Translations under genes and position numbers: made by a program
Assembly: GCA_017410245.1 (NCBI GenBank)
Contig: JAFQRE010000029.1
Location: forward strand, 1 to 64,000
Origin: Bacteroidaceae bacterium
GTDB lineage: Bacteria; Bacteroidota; Bacteroidia; Bacteroidales; Barnesiellaceae_A
Direction: 5' to 3'
DNA: 64,000 nucleotides
Notes under the pieces: generated by a model
Told to the model about the DNA's origin: nothing
Databases searched by the model: none
Seen by the model: only the letters and a program-made list of their open reading frames with translations
Shown: positions 26,924 to 36,766 of the stretch, piece after piece
Position numbering within the stretch: position 1 is the first letter of the stretch
Layout: the number at the start of each line of letters is the position of its first letter

Positions 26924-27529
26924 ATGAAAAAGCTAATTCTTATCACTGCCGAAGAGTTCGTTTGCAACGAGGGACAACTCATTATGGAAGCCATCGATTG
27001 CGGTGTAGATTATGTGCATATACGCAAGCCCCACGCAACAATCGATAGGGTAGCACACCTTGTAGAGTCCATATCATCAGCATATCACTCGCAATTGGTA
27101 CTACACGATTTCCATTCATTGGCAATGCAATATAACGTAGCAGCGATACACCTCAATGCACGCCAATCTACGATTCCATCTTGGTGGAACGGAAATACCA
27201 GTCGCAGTTGCCATACATTAGAGGAGATTATTCGGCACAAGAACAAGCACAAATATCTATTCCTCAGCCCCATATACGACAGCATATCGAAAACAGGATA
27301 TACAAGTAATTTTTCGCTACAACGACTCCTTGAGGCAGGCAGACAAGGTATTATAGATGATAATGTAATAGCGATGGGGGGTATTTGCACCGATAATGTA
27401 AAGGCTACCATCGATTGTGGATTTGGAGGAGTTGCAGTGTTGGGTAGTATATGGAAAGAACCCACTATAGAACATATACACAAAGAAGTAAAACAACTGA
27501 AACAAATATTGTCATGTTACAATTCATAA
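26924..27529 (+). CDS. ThiE/TenI-family protein
   Basis: This 201-residue TIM-barrel protein belongs to the thiamine-phosphate synthase/TenI family: VDYVHIRKPHATID, LVLHDF, AAIHLNAR, LFLSPIYDSISKTGY and AMGGICTDNV. Compared with the neighbouring thiE, the phosphate and pyrophosphate contact motifs differ (IRKPHA instead of LRMKDA, HLNAR instead of HLGKND). It may therefore be a TenI-type thiazole tautomerase or a diverged synthase. The next gene, thiE, starts 16 bases before this one ends. Confidence 0.8.
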   Translation: MKKLILITAEEFVCNEGQLIMEAIDCGVDYVHIRKPHATIDRVAHLVESISSAYHSQLVLHDFHSLAMQYNVAAIHLNARQSTIPSWWNGNTSRSCHTLEEIIRHKNKHKYLFLSPIYDSISKTGYTSNFSLQRLLEAGRQGIIDDNVIAMGGICTDNVKATIDCGFGGVAVLGSIWKEPTIEHIHKEVKQLKQILSCYNS

Positions 27530-28140
27530 CACACCATAACGCCCAATATGATTACATGTCGGGAGCAATAGCAGCACTGAAAGGTGGTTGTAAATGGATA
27601 CAACTGCGCATGAAAGATGCCCAACTCGATGAGATTGGGCGAGTTTTAACACAACTCAAGCCCATATGCCAAGAGTACAATGCCATACTCATTATTGACG
27701 ATCACGTAGAGTTGGTTGCCGAGTTTGATATTGATGGAGTACACTTAGGCAAAAATGATATGCCACCCCTACAAGCTCGTGATATATTAGGAGAGAAATA
27801 TATTATAGGTGGTACTGCCAATACATTCAACGACATTGTTCGATTACACAAAGAGGGAGTCGATTATATAGGTTTAGGACCATTTCGCTATACACAAACC
27901 AAACAAAATCTTAGTCCGGTATTGGGTATAGACGGTTACAAAAAAATTCTATCACAATGCCACGATGCCTCAATAACAACCCCCATTGTAGCCATTGGTG
28001 GCATAGAATGCAGTGATATACCTCACATTATAGAAACAGGAGTTTCGGGTATAGCCATGTCTGGAGCTATACTCCGAAGCGAAACTCCAGAGCAAACAAC
28101 AAGAGACATAATAGAAACACTTAATAAATACTACTTATGA
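27514..28140 (+). CDS. thiE: Thiamine-phosphate synthase ThiE
   Basis: ThiE couples HMP-PP with thiazole phosphate to form thiamine phosphate. ATG 27514 gives 208 residues starting MLQFITHHN; an upstream in-frame ATG at 27451 lies deep in the previous gene and adds an unrelated segment. Family motifs are complete: [47 protein letters not shown] and AIGGI. It overlaps the preceding gene by 16 bases and shares ATGA with thiG. Confidence 0.93.
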   Translation: MLQFITHHNAQYDYMSGAIAALKGGCKWIQLRMKDAQLDEIGRVLTQLKPICQEYNAILIIDDHVELVAEFDIDGVHLGKNDMPPLQARDILGEKYIIGGTANTFNDIVRLHKEGVDYIGLGPFRYTQTKQNLSPVLGIDGYKKILSQCHDASITTPIVAIGGIECSDIPHIIETGVSGIAMSGAILRSETPEQTTRDIIETLNKYYL

Positions 28141-28910
28141 AAACAAATCTCACAATCGGAAATCGAGAGTTTAGTTCACGTCTATTCCTCGGTACAGGCA
28201 AATTCAGTTCCAACCAATTGATGCAGCAAGCTATAGAGGCATCGGGCACCGAAATGGTAACAATGGCCATGAAACGCATCGATATGAGCAATAGCGACGA
28301 TGATATGTTGCTTCATATCAAAAACGACAAGATACAGTTGTTACCCAACACATCGGGGGTACGCAATGCCGATGAAGCTATATTAGCGGCACAGATGGCT
28401 CGTGAATGTTTTGGTACAAACTTTATCAAACTTGAAATTCACCCCGATCCCAAATACCTATTGCCCGATGCAGCTGAGACGCTTCGTGCTACTGAAGAAC
28501 TTGTAAAAATGGGATTTATAGTCTTGCCTTATATACCTGCCGATCCTGTACTATGCAAGCGACTCGAAGATGTGGGCACTGCTGCAGTAATGCCCCTTGG
28601 TGCACCTATAGGCACAAATAAAGGACTGCTTACACGCGATTTCCTACAAATCATCATCGAACAAAGCAATGTGCCGGTCATAATTGATGCCGGAATAGGT
28701 GCTCCATCACACGCTGCTGCAGCAATGGAAATGGGTGCCGATGCTGTTTTGGTGAACACTGCTATTGCCGTTGCACACAATCCGGTGAACATGGCAATAG
28801 CCTTCAAAGATGCTGTTGTTGCCGGCCGTATGGCTTATGAAGCCGGACTGGGCACCCAATCGTTACAAGCGCAAGCCAGCAGTCCTCTTACTTCATTTCT
28901 TGATATCTAA
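28137..28910 (+). CDS. thiG: Thiazole synthase ThiG
   Basis: ThiG assembles the thiazole phosphate ring from deoxyxylulose phosphate, dehydroglycine and ThiS-thiocarboxylate. The 257-residue protein has [18 protein letters not shown] with the Schiff-base lysine region, [34 protein letters not shown] and [21 protein letters not shown]. It overlaps thiE by 4 bases. ThiH, which supplies dehydroglycine, is two genes downstream. Confidence 0.97.
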   Translation: MKTNLTIGNREFSSRLFLGTGKFSSNQLMQQAIEASGTEMVTMAMKRIDMSNSDDDMLLHIKNDKIQLLPNTSGVRNADEAILAAQMARECFGTNFIKLEIHPDPKYLLPDAAETLRATEELVKMGFIVLPYIPADPVLCKRLEDVGTAAVMPLGAPIGTNKGLLTRDFLQIIIEQSNVPVIIDAGIGAPSHAAAAMEMGADAVLVNTAIAVAHNPVNMAIAFKDAVVAGRMAYEAGLGTQSLQAQASSPLTSFLDI

Positions 28911-28928
28911 CACTAAATAAAATTTTGA

Positions 28929-30647
<1,719 letters not shown>

Positions 30648-30658
30648 TAGATAATACT

Positions 30659-31768
30659 ATGTTTTCAAATGAAATATCCCACTATTCATGGGAAGATGTA
30701 ACTAAATGCATTGCATCGAAACAAGCCAAAGATGTTGAGATTGCATTGTCAAAGTCGCACTGCAATATTGACGATTTCATGGCAATGATATCGCCGGTTG
30801 CTATGCCATACCTCGAAGATATGGCTCGTCTGAGTCGTCATTACACCCAAGAGCGCTTTGGCAAAGTGATGGCTATGTATATACCTATGTATATTACCAA
30901 CTCTTGCAGCAACCATTGCGTATATTGTGGATTTAACCACAACAATCCCATGAAGCGCACAATACTCACCATGCAAGAGATTGAGCAAGAATGTCTTGCA
31001 ATAAAGAGATTGGCTCCATTCGACAATCTGCTTATTGTCACCGGTGAAAATCCGCGAGATGCCGGTGTAGATTACCTCGAACAGGCTCTGCAAACTGTGC
31101 GGCCACATTTCAACAATCTATCAATAGAAGTAATGCCACTGAAGAGTGAAGATTATTATCGCCTCACACAATCGGGATTGAATGGGGTTGTGTGCTTTCA
31201 AGAGACATACAACAGCAACAGATACAAAGTATATCACCCCAAAGGTATGAAATCGAACTTTGAGTGGAGGCTCAATGGATATGACCGCATGGGACAGGCA
31301 GGCATACATAAGATAGGTATGGGCATACTCATCGGCTTGGAAGATTGGCGCACCGATGCTACATTTATGGCACTTCATTTGATGTACCTTCGCAAACATT
31401 ACTGGCGCACTCGATATAGTGTCAATTTTCCTCGATTACGTCCCAGTGCCGGAGGCTTTCCTCCCAACGTTGTCATGTCCGACCGCCAATTGGCACAACT
31501 CACCTTTGCATTTCGCATTTTCGACCACGATATAGATATATCTATTTCTACACGCGAGACACCTCACTTCCGTGACAATATGGTATCACTCGGTGCCACG
31601 TCTATGAGTGCCGGTAGCAAGACCGAACCCGGTGGCTACTTTACCCACCCGCAAGCTCTTGAGCAATTTGCGGTAAGTGACGAAAGAACTCCCTTAGAGG
31701 TAGAAAAAGCCATCAAAGCCCAAGGCTATGAGGTCGTCTGGAAAGATTGGGACAAAATTTTCGATTGA
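30659..31768 (+). CDS. thiH: 2-iminoacetate synthase ThiH
   Basis: ThiH is the radical SAM tyrosine lyase that makes dehydroglycine for ThiG in anaerobes, consistent with an anaerobic host. The CSNHCVYCGF motif (C-x3-C-x2-C) binds the 4Fe-4S cluster. VTGENPRDAGVDYLEQAL, FQETYNSNRYKVYHPKG and SVNFPRLRPSAGGF are family regions. The 369-residue length is standard. The thiF start lies 1 base after its stop. Confidence 0.96.
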   Translation: MFSNEISHYSWEDVTKCIASKQAKDVEIALSKSHCNIDDFMAMISPVAMPYLEDMARLSRHYTQERFGKVMAMYIPMYITNSCSNHCVYCGFNHNNPMKRTILTMQEIEQECLAIKRLAPFDNLLIVTGENPRDAGVDYLEQALQTVRPHFNNLSIEVMPLKSEDYYRLTQSGLNGVVCFQETYNSNRYKVYHPKGMKSNFEWRLNGYDRMGQAGIHKIGMGILIGLEDWRTDATFMALHLMYLRKHYWRTRYSVNFPRLRPSAGGFPPNVVMSDRQLAQLTFAFRIFDHDIDISISTRETPHFRDNMVSLGATSMSAGSKTEPGGYFTHPQALEQFAVSDERTPLEVEKAIKAQGYEVVWKDWDKIFD

Positions 31769-31769
31769 T

Positions 31770-32471
31770 ATGAAAGAACGATATGCACGACAAATCATGC
31801 TACCCGAGATTGGCATGAAAGGGCAAGAAAAACTCGGTTGTGCACGAGTGCTAATTGTTGGAGTAGGGGGCTTGGGTTCGCCCGTTGCCCTCTACCTATC
31901 GGCTGCAGGTGTGGGCACATTGGGTATTGTCGATAATGATATTGTTTCACTGAGCAATTTACAACGTCAAATACTATATAAAGAGCGCGAATTGGGGTAT
32001 AGCAAATCTCAAGCAGCATCACTTCGCATAAATGAAATATCGAGCAAAATAACTGTGTGTGAATATAATACGAGATTAAATTTAGAAAATGCTTTCGATA
32101 TTATTTCAGAATACGATATTGTAGTAGATTGTAGCGATAATATAGCGACCCGACTCCTCATAGATGACGTATGCGCTCGCCAAAACAAGCCTTTTGTATA
32201 TGGTGCAATAGATGCCTATACAGGTCAAGTTTCGGTATTCGATGCACAACAAAATTGGCGATATATCGACCTCTTCCCAAGCGCAACAACAGCAAGCACC
32301 AACCCCAATTCGGGTCAAGGAGTGATAGGAACATTGCCCGGCATAATAGGCTCGATACAAGCCACCGAAGTAATAAAACTTATAACCGGCCTTGGCACAC
32401 CTCTTATAGCGCGATTGTTTACGATTGACATACGTAGTATGGAGAGCATGATACTCACATACAACTCTTAG
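31770..32471 (+). CDS. thiF: ThiF/MoeB/HesA-family adenylyltransferase
   Basis: ThiF adenylates the C-terminal glycine of ThiS. ATG 31770 gives 233 residues starting MKERYARQIMLPEIG. The nucleotide-binding motif VGVGGLGSPVALYLSAAGVG, the arginine stretch NLQRQILYKE and DIVVDCSDN mark the E1-like fold. No CxxC zinc pairs are obvious, as in several short ThiF/HesA proteins. It is the last gene of the thiamine operon and is followed by a terminator. Confidence 0.92.
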   Translation: MKERYARQIMLPEIGMKGQEKLGCARVLIVGVGGLGSPVALYLSAAGVGTLGIVDNDIVSLSNLQRQILYKERELGYSKSQAASLRINEISSKITVCEYNTRLNLENAFDIISEYDIVVDCSDNIATRLLIDDVCARQNKPFVYGAIDAYTGQVSVFDAQQNWRYIDLFPSATTASTNPNSGQGVIGTLPGIIGSIQATEVIKLITGLGTPLIARLFTIDIRSMESMILTYNS

Positions 32472-32494
32472 CATTGCCAACTGTGATACTTTCT

Positions 32495-32536
32495 TAAAAA
32501 ATCGGGATAATGTATATAGCATTACCCGATTTTTTT
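32495..32536 (+). terminator. Terminator of the thiamine operon
   Basis: The stem ATCGGG(A)TAATG / CATTACCCGAT has one bulged A and a 7-base loop, is preceded by an A-run and is followed by seven T. It starts about 25 bases after the thiF stop and runs almost into the next promoter. Confidence 0.85.
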
Positions 32537-32537
32537 G

Positions 32538-32545
32538 TATTTTTG
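32538..32545 (+). promoter_or_regulatory. -7 element of the sigma-54 regulator/lptE/secG operon
   Basis: TATTTTTG fits TAnnTTTG. The predicted start of transcription (about 32552) is only a couple of bases before the ATG at 32554, so the message would be leaderless or nearly so. Confidence 0.5.
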
Positions 32546-32553
32546 CTAATCTT

Positions 32554-33816
32554 ATGCAAATGACAACCGAAATACAACAAGTAAAGCAACGATTTGGGAT
32601 TATAGGAGATACTCCCGAATTGATACAAGCCATATCACGGGCAATGCAAATAGCACCTATCGATGATGTGGACGTGCTCATAACAGGTGAAAGTGGTGCA
32701 GGAAAAGAGTTCTTCCCGCAGATTATACACGCATACAGCATACGCAAGCACAACAAATATATCGCTGTCAATTGCGGTGCTATACCCGAAGGTACTATAG
32801 ACTCAGAGCTGTTTGGCCACGAAAAAGGAGCCTTTACCGGTGCTATATCATCGCGCAAAGGTTACTTTGAAGAGGCCGATGGAGGCACTATCTTTCTCGA
32901 TGAGGTAGGAGAGTTGCCCCTTACTACACAAGCTCGTCTATTGCGCGTGCTGGAGAGTGGCGAGTTTATACGAGTAGGCTCATCGGCCGTATATAAGACC
33001 AACGCACGTGTCGTTGCCGCAACCAACCTCGACATGCTCAAGGCCATATCGGAAGGTCGTTTCAGGGAAGACCTTTACTATCGTCTCAACACAGTACATA
33101 TAGAAGTACCGCCATTGCGCGAGCGACCCAACGACATTATCTTGTTGTTCCGTAAATTTGCCTCAGAGTTTGCCGAGAAATATCGTATGCCGGTAATACG
33201 CCTCACCGACGATGCTCGTCATGTGCTCACATCATACCGATGGCCGGGCAACGTGCGACAACTCAAGAATATAGCCCGTCAGGTGTCGATATACGAAACC
33301 TCACGCGAAGTAACAGGAGAGATGCTTGTCAAATATCTACCACAATACACTGTTGGCAACCTTCCGGCTCTACGACAAGATGTAGCTTCGAGCGACTCGC
33401 AAGGTAGCAATCCGTTACTCGACAATGAGCGCAAGATGATATATGAGGCCATCATAAAAATGCAGAAGGAGATAAAAGACCTACGCGACATTGTAAATGG
33501 CTTACTGGCCGACAAAGAGAGTGCTGTTGTTGAGACAATGCCCCGCATGATTGCTCACCCCACAGGTACAACAACTCATATATCCTATCCACATCAGCCA
33601 TATATGGAGAACAATACCATATATAATGACATTGAGGCCGAGGAGATAATGGTAAACGAATATGAGGAACACCCCACATCACTCGAAGATACCGAACGCG
33701 AAACAATACGTAGAGCTTTGGCGCGTAACAACGGCAAACGTAAAAAAACAGCACAAGAGTTACAAATATCCGAAAGGACACTATATCGCAAAATAAAAGA
33801 ATACAACCTCGAATAG
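32554..33816 (+). CDS. Sigma-54-interacting transcriptional activator (AAA+ and Fis-type HTH)
   Basis: The 420-residue protein starts almost directly with the AAA+ domain: Walker A GESGAGKE, the sigma-54 contact loop GAFTGA, Walker B GGTIFLDEVGEL, sensor and arginine residues in FREDLYYRLN and the WPGNVRQL block. A linker of about 90 residues follows, and the C-terminus is a Fis-like HTH (KRKKTAQELQISERTLYRKI). It has no receiver or other input domain. It sits at the head of a cluster with lptE and secG, an arrangement common in Bacteroidales; its targets are unknown. Confidence 0.93.
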   Translation: MQMTTEIQQVKQRFGIIGDTPELIQAISRAMQIAPIDDVDVLITGESGAGKEFFPQIIHAYSIRKHNKYIAVNCGAIPEGTIDSELFGHEKGAFTGAISSRKGYFEEADGGTIFLDEVGELPLTTQARLLRVLESGEFIRVGSSAVYKTNARVVAATNLDMLKAISEGRFREDLYYRLNTVHIEVPPLRERPNDIILLFRKFASEFAEKYRMPVIRLTDDARHVLTSYRWPGNVRQLKNIARQVSIYETSREVTGEMLVKYLPQYTVGNLPALRQDVASSDSQGSNPLLDNERKMIYEAIIKMQKEIKDLRDIVNGLLADKESAVVETMPRMIAHPTGTTTHISYPHQPYMENNTIYNDIEAEEIMVNEYEEHPTSLEDTERETIRRALARNNGKRKKTAQELQISERTLYRKIKEYNLE

Positions 33817-33818
33817 TG

Positions 33819-34319
33819 ATGAAAAAATTACTTGCACTCATACTCATTATGCTCACATCTTGTACCATATCGTACAAGTTCAATGGTGCATCTATCAACT
33901 ATAATCTGATAAAGACAATATCTATATCCGATTTTCCCATACGAGCAGCATTGGTATATCCTCCACTCGAAGAGACATTTACCAATATGCTCAAGGACTC
34001 CTATACTCGCCAAACACAACTCCAAATGGTAGATGTCAATGGCGACCTACAGATAGAAGGCGAGATAACAGGATATGACCTGACGCCACAAGCCGTAGGT
34101 AGCGATGCCTATGCTACAATGACCCGTCTTACCGTCACAGTGAAGGTAACATTTATCAATACCAAAGAGTCGCAATACGACTTTGAGAACCGTACATTCA
34201 CTGCATATCAAGACTTCAGTAGCGACCGCATGCTCACAGATGTGCAAGATGAACTCATAACTGTTATTTGTGAAGAACTTGTTGACCTCATATTCAATGC
34301 AACTGTAGCCAATTGGTAA
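33819..34319 (+). CDS. lptE: LptE-like LPS-assembly lipoprotein
   Basis: The signal sequence MKKLLALILIMLTSC ends in a lipobox with cysteine 15. The rest is a short alpha/beta domain with SINYNLIKTISISDF, LEGEITGYDLTPQAV-like and VTVKVTFIN segments typical of the Bacteroidetes LptE family, which plugs and assists the LptD barrel in LPS export. The start is ATG 33819, directly after the regulator stop. The 166-residue length fits. Sequence conservation in this family is low, so the call leans on context. Confidence 0.75.
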   Translation: MKKLLALILIMLTSCTISYKFNGASINYNLIKTISISDFPIRAALVYPPLEETFTNMLKDSYTRQTQLQMVDVNGDLQIEGEITGYDLTPQAVGSDAYATMTRLTVTVKVTFINTKESQYDFENRTFTAYQDFSSDRMLTDVQDELITVICEELVDLIFNATVANW

Positions 34320-34330
34320 ACGTGTAAGAT

Positions 34331-35116
34331 ATGGACATACAATCGTTGAAAGACAATCTACAACAGCACCTATCGAACAAAACCGGCATAAGTAGAGAAC
34401 AAATGCAGGCGTGGCGTGAGGCATACCCATACTTCTCGCTACCGCTCATCATCTACACGCAACAGCACGCAAGTACCGACAAAGAGGCAATAGCACTAAG
34501 CTCCATATATACTGCCAATATAGACGAATGGGCAACACAATTGGGTATCAAGCCCAACTATCGCCACATATACCCCGACAGTAACTCTACACCGCAAGAG
34601 ACTACCAACGAGGCAATAGACCTATTCTTACACACCTACGGCAAAGAAGAACAATACGACACCGACCTGTCGCTATCGTCTATCATCGATAACACATCGC
34701 TGCAAAACAACATAGAGAAAACAGAGATAGCAGAAAATAATATTCCTCTTATCACCATTCCGGCATACGACTACATGAGTCAGCTCGGAGCAATGCCCGA
34801 CGTTGAAGATGCGACCCAATTGCAAGACATAGATTTGCTCGACAAATTTATTAATGCCGATGCTGCCGGAGAACAGCTCTTCTCACGCCCCGAGTTTCAC
34901 CCTGGCACCTATTCAGAGACAAACAACCCAGAGCCCAAAGAGGACAACGACACGCTTTTTAGCGAAAGTTTGGCCAAAATTTACATACAACAACGACGAT
35001 ATGCAAAAGCTTTGGAAATTATTCGCAAATTAAACTTGAATAATCCAGAAAAAAATATTTACTTTGCAGACCAAATAAGATTTTTGGAAAAATTGATTAT
35101 TAACGTCAAAAATTAA
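34331..35116 (+). CDS. Conserved hypothetical protein, tetratricopeptide-like C-terminus
   Basis: No catalytic motif is visible in this 261-residue soluble protein, which lacks a signal peptide. The N-terminal half is helical and polar and the middle is acidic. The last 45 residues (ESLAKIYIQQRRYAKALEIIRKLNLNNPEKN) read like one tetratricopeptide unit followed by a capping helix. Its fixed place between lptE and secG in Bacteroidales suggests a role linked to envelope biogenesis, but this is inference. Confidence 0.75.
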   Translation: MDIQSLKDNLQQHLSNKTGISREQMQAWREAYPYFSLPLIIYTQQHASTDKEAIALSSIYTANIDEWATQLGIKPNYRHIYPDSNSTPQETTNEAIDLFLHTYGKEEQYDTDLSLSSIIDNTSLQNNIEKTEIAENNIPLITIPAYDYMSQLGAMPDVEDATQLQDIDLLDKFINADAAGEQLFSRPEFHPGTYSETNNPEPKEDNDTLFSESLAKIYIQQRRYAKALEIIRKLNLNNPEKNIYFADQIRFLEKLIINVKN

Positions 35117-35125
35117 AAGATAAAA

Positions 35126-35479
35126 ATGTCAACATTACTTACCATTTTAATTCTTATCGCATCTGTACTGATGATAGGAATTGTGCTTATTCAAAAGTCT
35201 AAAGGTGGTGGCTTGGCTTCCAACTTTGCTAGTTCAAACCAAATCATGGGTGTACGCAAAACTACCGATGTAGTAGAAAAAACTACTTGGACTATTGCTG
35301 TTATCATTATGGTATTGTGCATCGCCACTGTTGCTTTCATGCCCAAAGCCGACACTCAAACTTCGGTTGTTGAAGGTCAAACTCAAGAGATCCCTACTGC
35401 CAACTTTGAGACAGAGGCTCTCCCCATGGAAGCTGCTCCCGCTGAGGAAGCACCTGCAACTGAGACTCCCGAAAACTAA
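35126..35479 (+). CDS. secG: Preprotein translocase subunit SecG
   Basis: SecG is the small accessory membrane protein of the SecYEG channel. The 117-residue protein has two hydrophobic spans (residues about 3-20 and 54-73) separated by the family loop IQKSKGGGLASNFASSNQIMGVRKT. The C-terminal tail is acidic and rich in A, P and E (AAPAEEAPATETPEN), seen in other Bacteroidetes SecG proteins. It is last in its operon. Confidence 0.93.
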   Translation: MSTLLTILILIASVLMIGIVLIQKSKGGGLASNFASSNQIMGVRKTTDVVEKTTWTIAVIIMVLCIATVAFMPKADTQTSVVEGQTQEIPTANFETEALPMEAAPAEEAPATETPEN

Positions 35480-35500
35480 TAAGCATCTGAATAAAATATG

Positions 35501-35536
35501 TGAGACTGCCAGTTTATACCGGCAGTCTCATTTTTT
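35501..35536 (+). terminator. Terminator after secG
   Basis: A 10-bp perfect stem TGAGACTGCC / GGCAGTCTCA with a 10-base loop is followed by TTTTTT. Confidence 0.9.
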
Positions 35537-35640
35537 ATATTATCCACCTTAATAACCCCGACAACCCAAGAATAATACCGTAAACCCCAATTGCCTACAT
35601 ACTACAATCATCGGCTATTTTATATAAAGGTAATAAAAAA

Positions 35641-35658
35641 GCCACCTCGACGGGTGGC
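35641..35658 (-). terminator. Terminator of rpoD
   Basis: The stem GCCACC / GGTGGC has a 6-base loop. On the minus strand TTTTTTATT follows. It lies 26 bases after the rpoD stop. Confidence 0.75.
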
Positions 35659-35683
35659 CTTTGTGCTTTCATCAGACTTCTTC

Positions 35684-36541
35684 TTATAAAAATGATTTCA
35701 ATAATTGGCTTTGAGCCTTTTGACGCAAATGTCTGATAGCTTTTTCTTTAATCTGGCGTACACGCTCACGAGTCAAGCCGAACTTGTCGCCAATCTCTTC
35801 GAGGGTCAAGTCTTGACAACCTATACCGAAGACCATTTTAATAATTTCACGTTCACGAGGTTGCAGCAGTTGCAATGCGCGCTCTATCTCTTTCGATAAT
35901 GACTCCTCAATCAACGAACGGTCGGCAATAGGAGAGTCATCATTTACCAATACATCGAGAAGACTATTGTCTTCGCCCTCGACAAAAGGTGCATCTACCG
36001 AGATGTGGCGGGGAGATACTTTCAGTGTATCTGAAATCTTATCTACCGGAATATCCAACTCTTCGGCAAGCTCTTCGGGTGATGGTTTACGCTCATTCTC
36101 TTGCTCAAATTTCGACAAGGCTTTACCGATTTTATTCAGTGAGCCCACTTGATTGAGAGGAAGACGAACGATACGCGATTGTTCAGCCAATGCTTGCAGA
36201 ATAGATTGACGTATCCACCACACTGCGTAAGAGATAAACTTAAAGCCACGTGTCTCGTCAAATTTCTCAGCTGCTTTTATCAATCCAAGGTTACCTTCAT
36301 TGATAAGGTCGGGAAGGCTCAAACCTTGATTTTGATACTGCTTAGCTACCGAAACGACAAAACGAAGATTGGCGCGTGTAAGTTTTTCCAACGCTGCATG
36401 GTCGCCCTGTTTAATACGCTGCGCGAGTTCAACCTCCTCCTCGACAGTAATAAGGTCTTCGCGACCTATCTCTTGCAAATACTTGTCGAGAGAAGCACTC
36501 TCGCGATTAGTGATTGATTTGGTAATTTTTAGTTGTCTCAT
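35684..36541 (-). CDS. rpoD: RNA polymerase primary sigma factor RpoD (short Bacteroidetes form)
   Basis: ATG 36541 gives 285 residues, beginning [21 protein letters not shown]; the frame upstream opens only with TTG. Region 1.2 ([15 protein letters not shown]), region 2 ([52 protein letters not shown]), region 3 and region 4.2 ([29 protein letters not shown]) are all present, but region 1.1 is missing. This compact form is the housekeeping sigma of Bacteroidetes, which recognises the TTTG/TAnnTTTG promoters seen across this window. The -7 element TAACTTTG lies at 36570-36563 on the minus strand. Confidence 0.96.
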   Translation of the reverse strand: MRQLKITKSITNRESASLDKYLQEIGREDLITVEEEVELAQRIKQGDHAALEKLTRANLRFVVSVAKQYQNQGLSLPDLINEGNLGLIKAAEKFDETRGFKFISYAVWWIRQSILQALAEQSRIVRLPLNQVGSLNKIGKALSKFEQENERKPSPEELAEELDIPVDKISDTLKVSPRHISVDAPFVEGEDNSLLDVLVNDDSPIADRSLIEESLSKEIERALQLLQPREREIIKMVFGIGCQDLTLEEIGDKFGLTRERVRQIKEKAIRHLRQKAQSQLLKSFL

Positions 36542-36562
36542 ATTACAATATGAAGTGAACCG

Positions 36563-36570
36563 CAAAGTTA
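36563..36570 (-). promoter_or_regulatory. rpoD promoter -7 element
   Basis: TAACTTTG on the minus strand fits TAnnTTTG and places the start of transcription near 36556, about 15 bases before the ATG. An ATTTTAACAC motif shared with the degQ upstream region lies 31 bases further upstream (36611-36602). Confidence 0.55.
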
Positions 36571-36766
36571 CAATTTTATATGATATGTATTATACAAAAT
36601 AGTGTTAAAATTCAATATCAGTGTGAACTTTTCTTCTTTTATATAATACATATCACTATATTACAACGTTCATTTCCGCTTTTTATTGTTTCGTGCCTAT
36701 TAATAATACTGCGTGCAAACGCAACTCAGCATCTCAACAATTGTATCGCGAACATCTGTTAGGTTA

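Noticed and set aside
31490..31530. TGGCAC...TTGCA sequence resembling a sigma-54 promoter
   Set aside because: It lies inside thiH and the GG-to-GC spacing is wrong for a -24/-12 promoter.
32106..32858. 250-residue minus-strand frame
   Set aside because: It is antisense to thiF, the thiamine terminator and the sigma-54 regulator, all well supported, and would run through a terminator.
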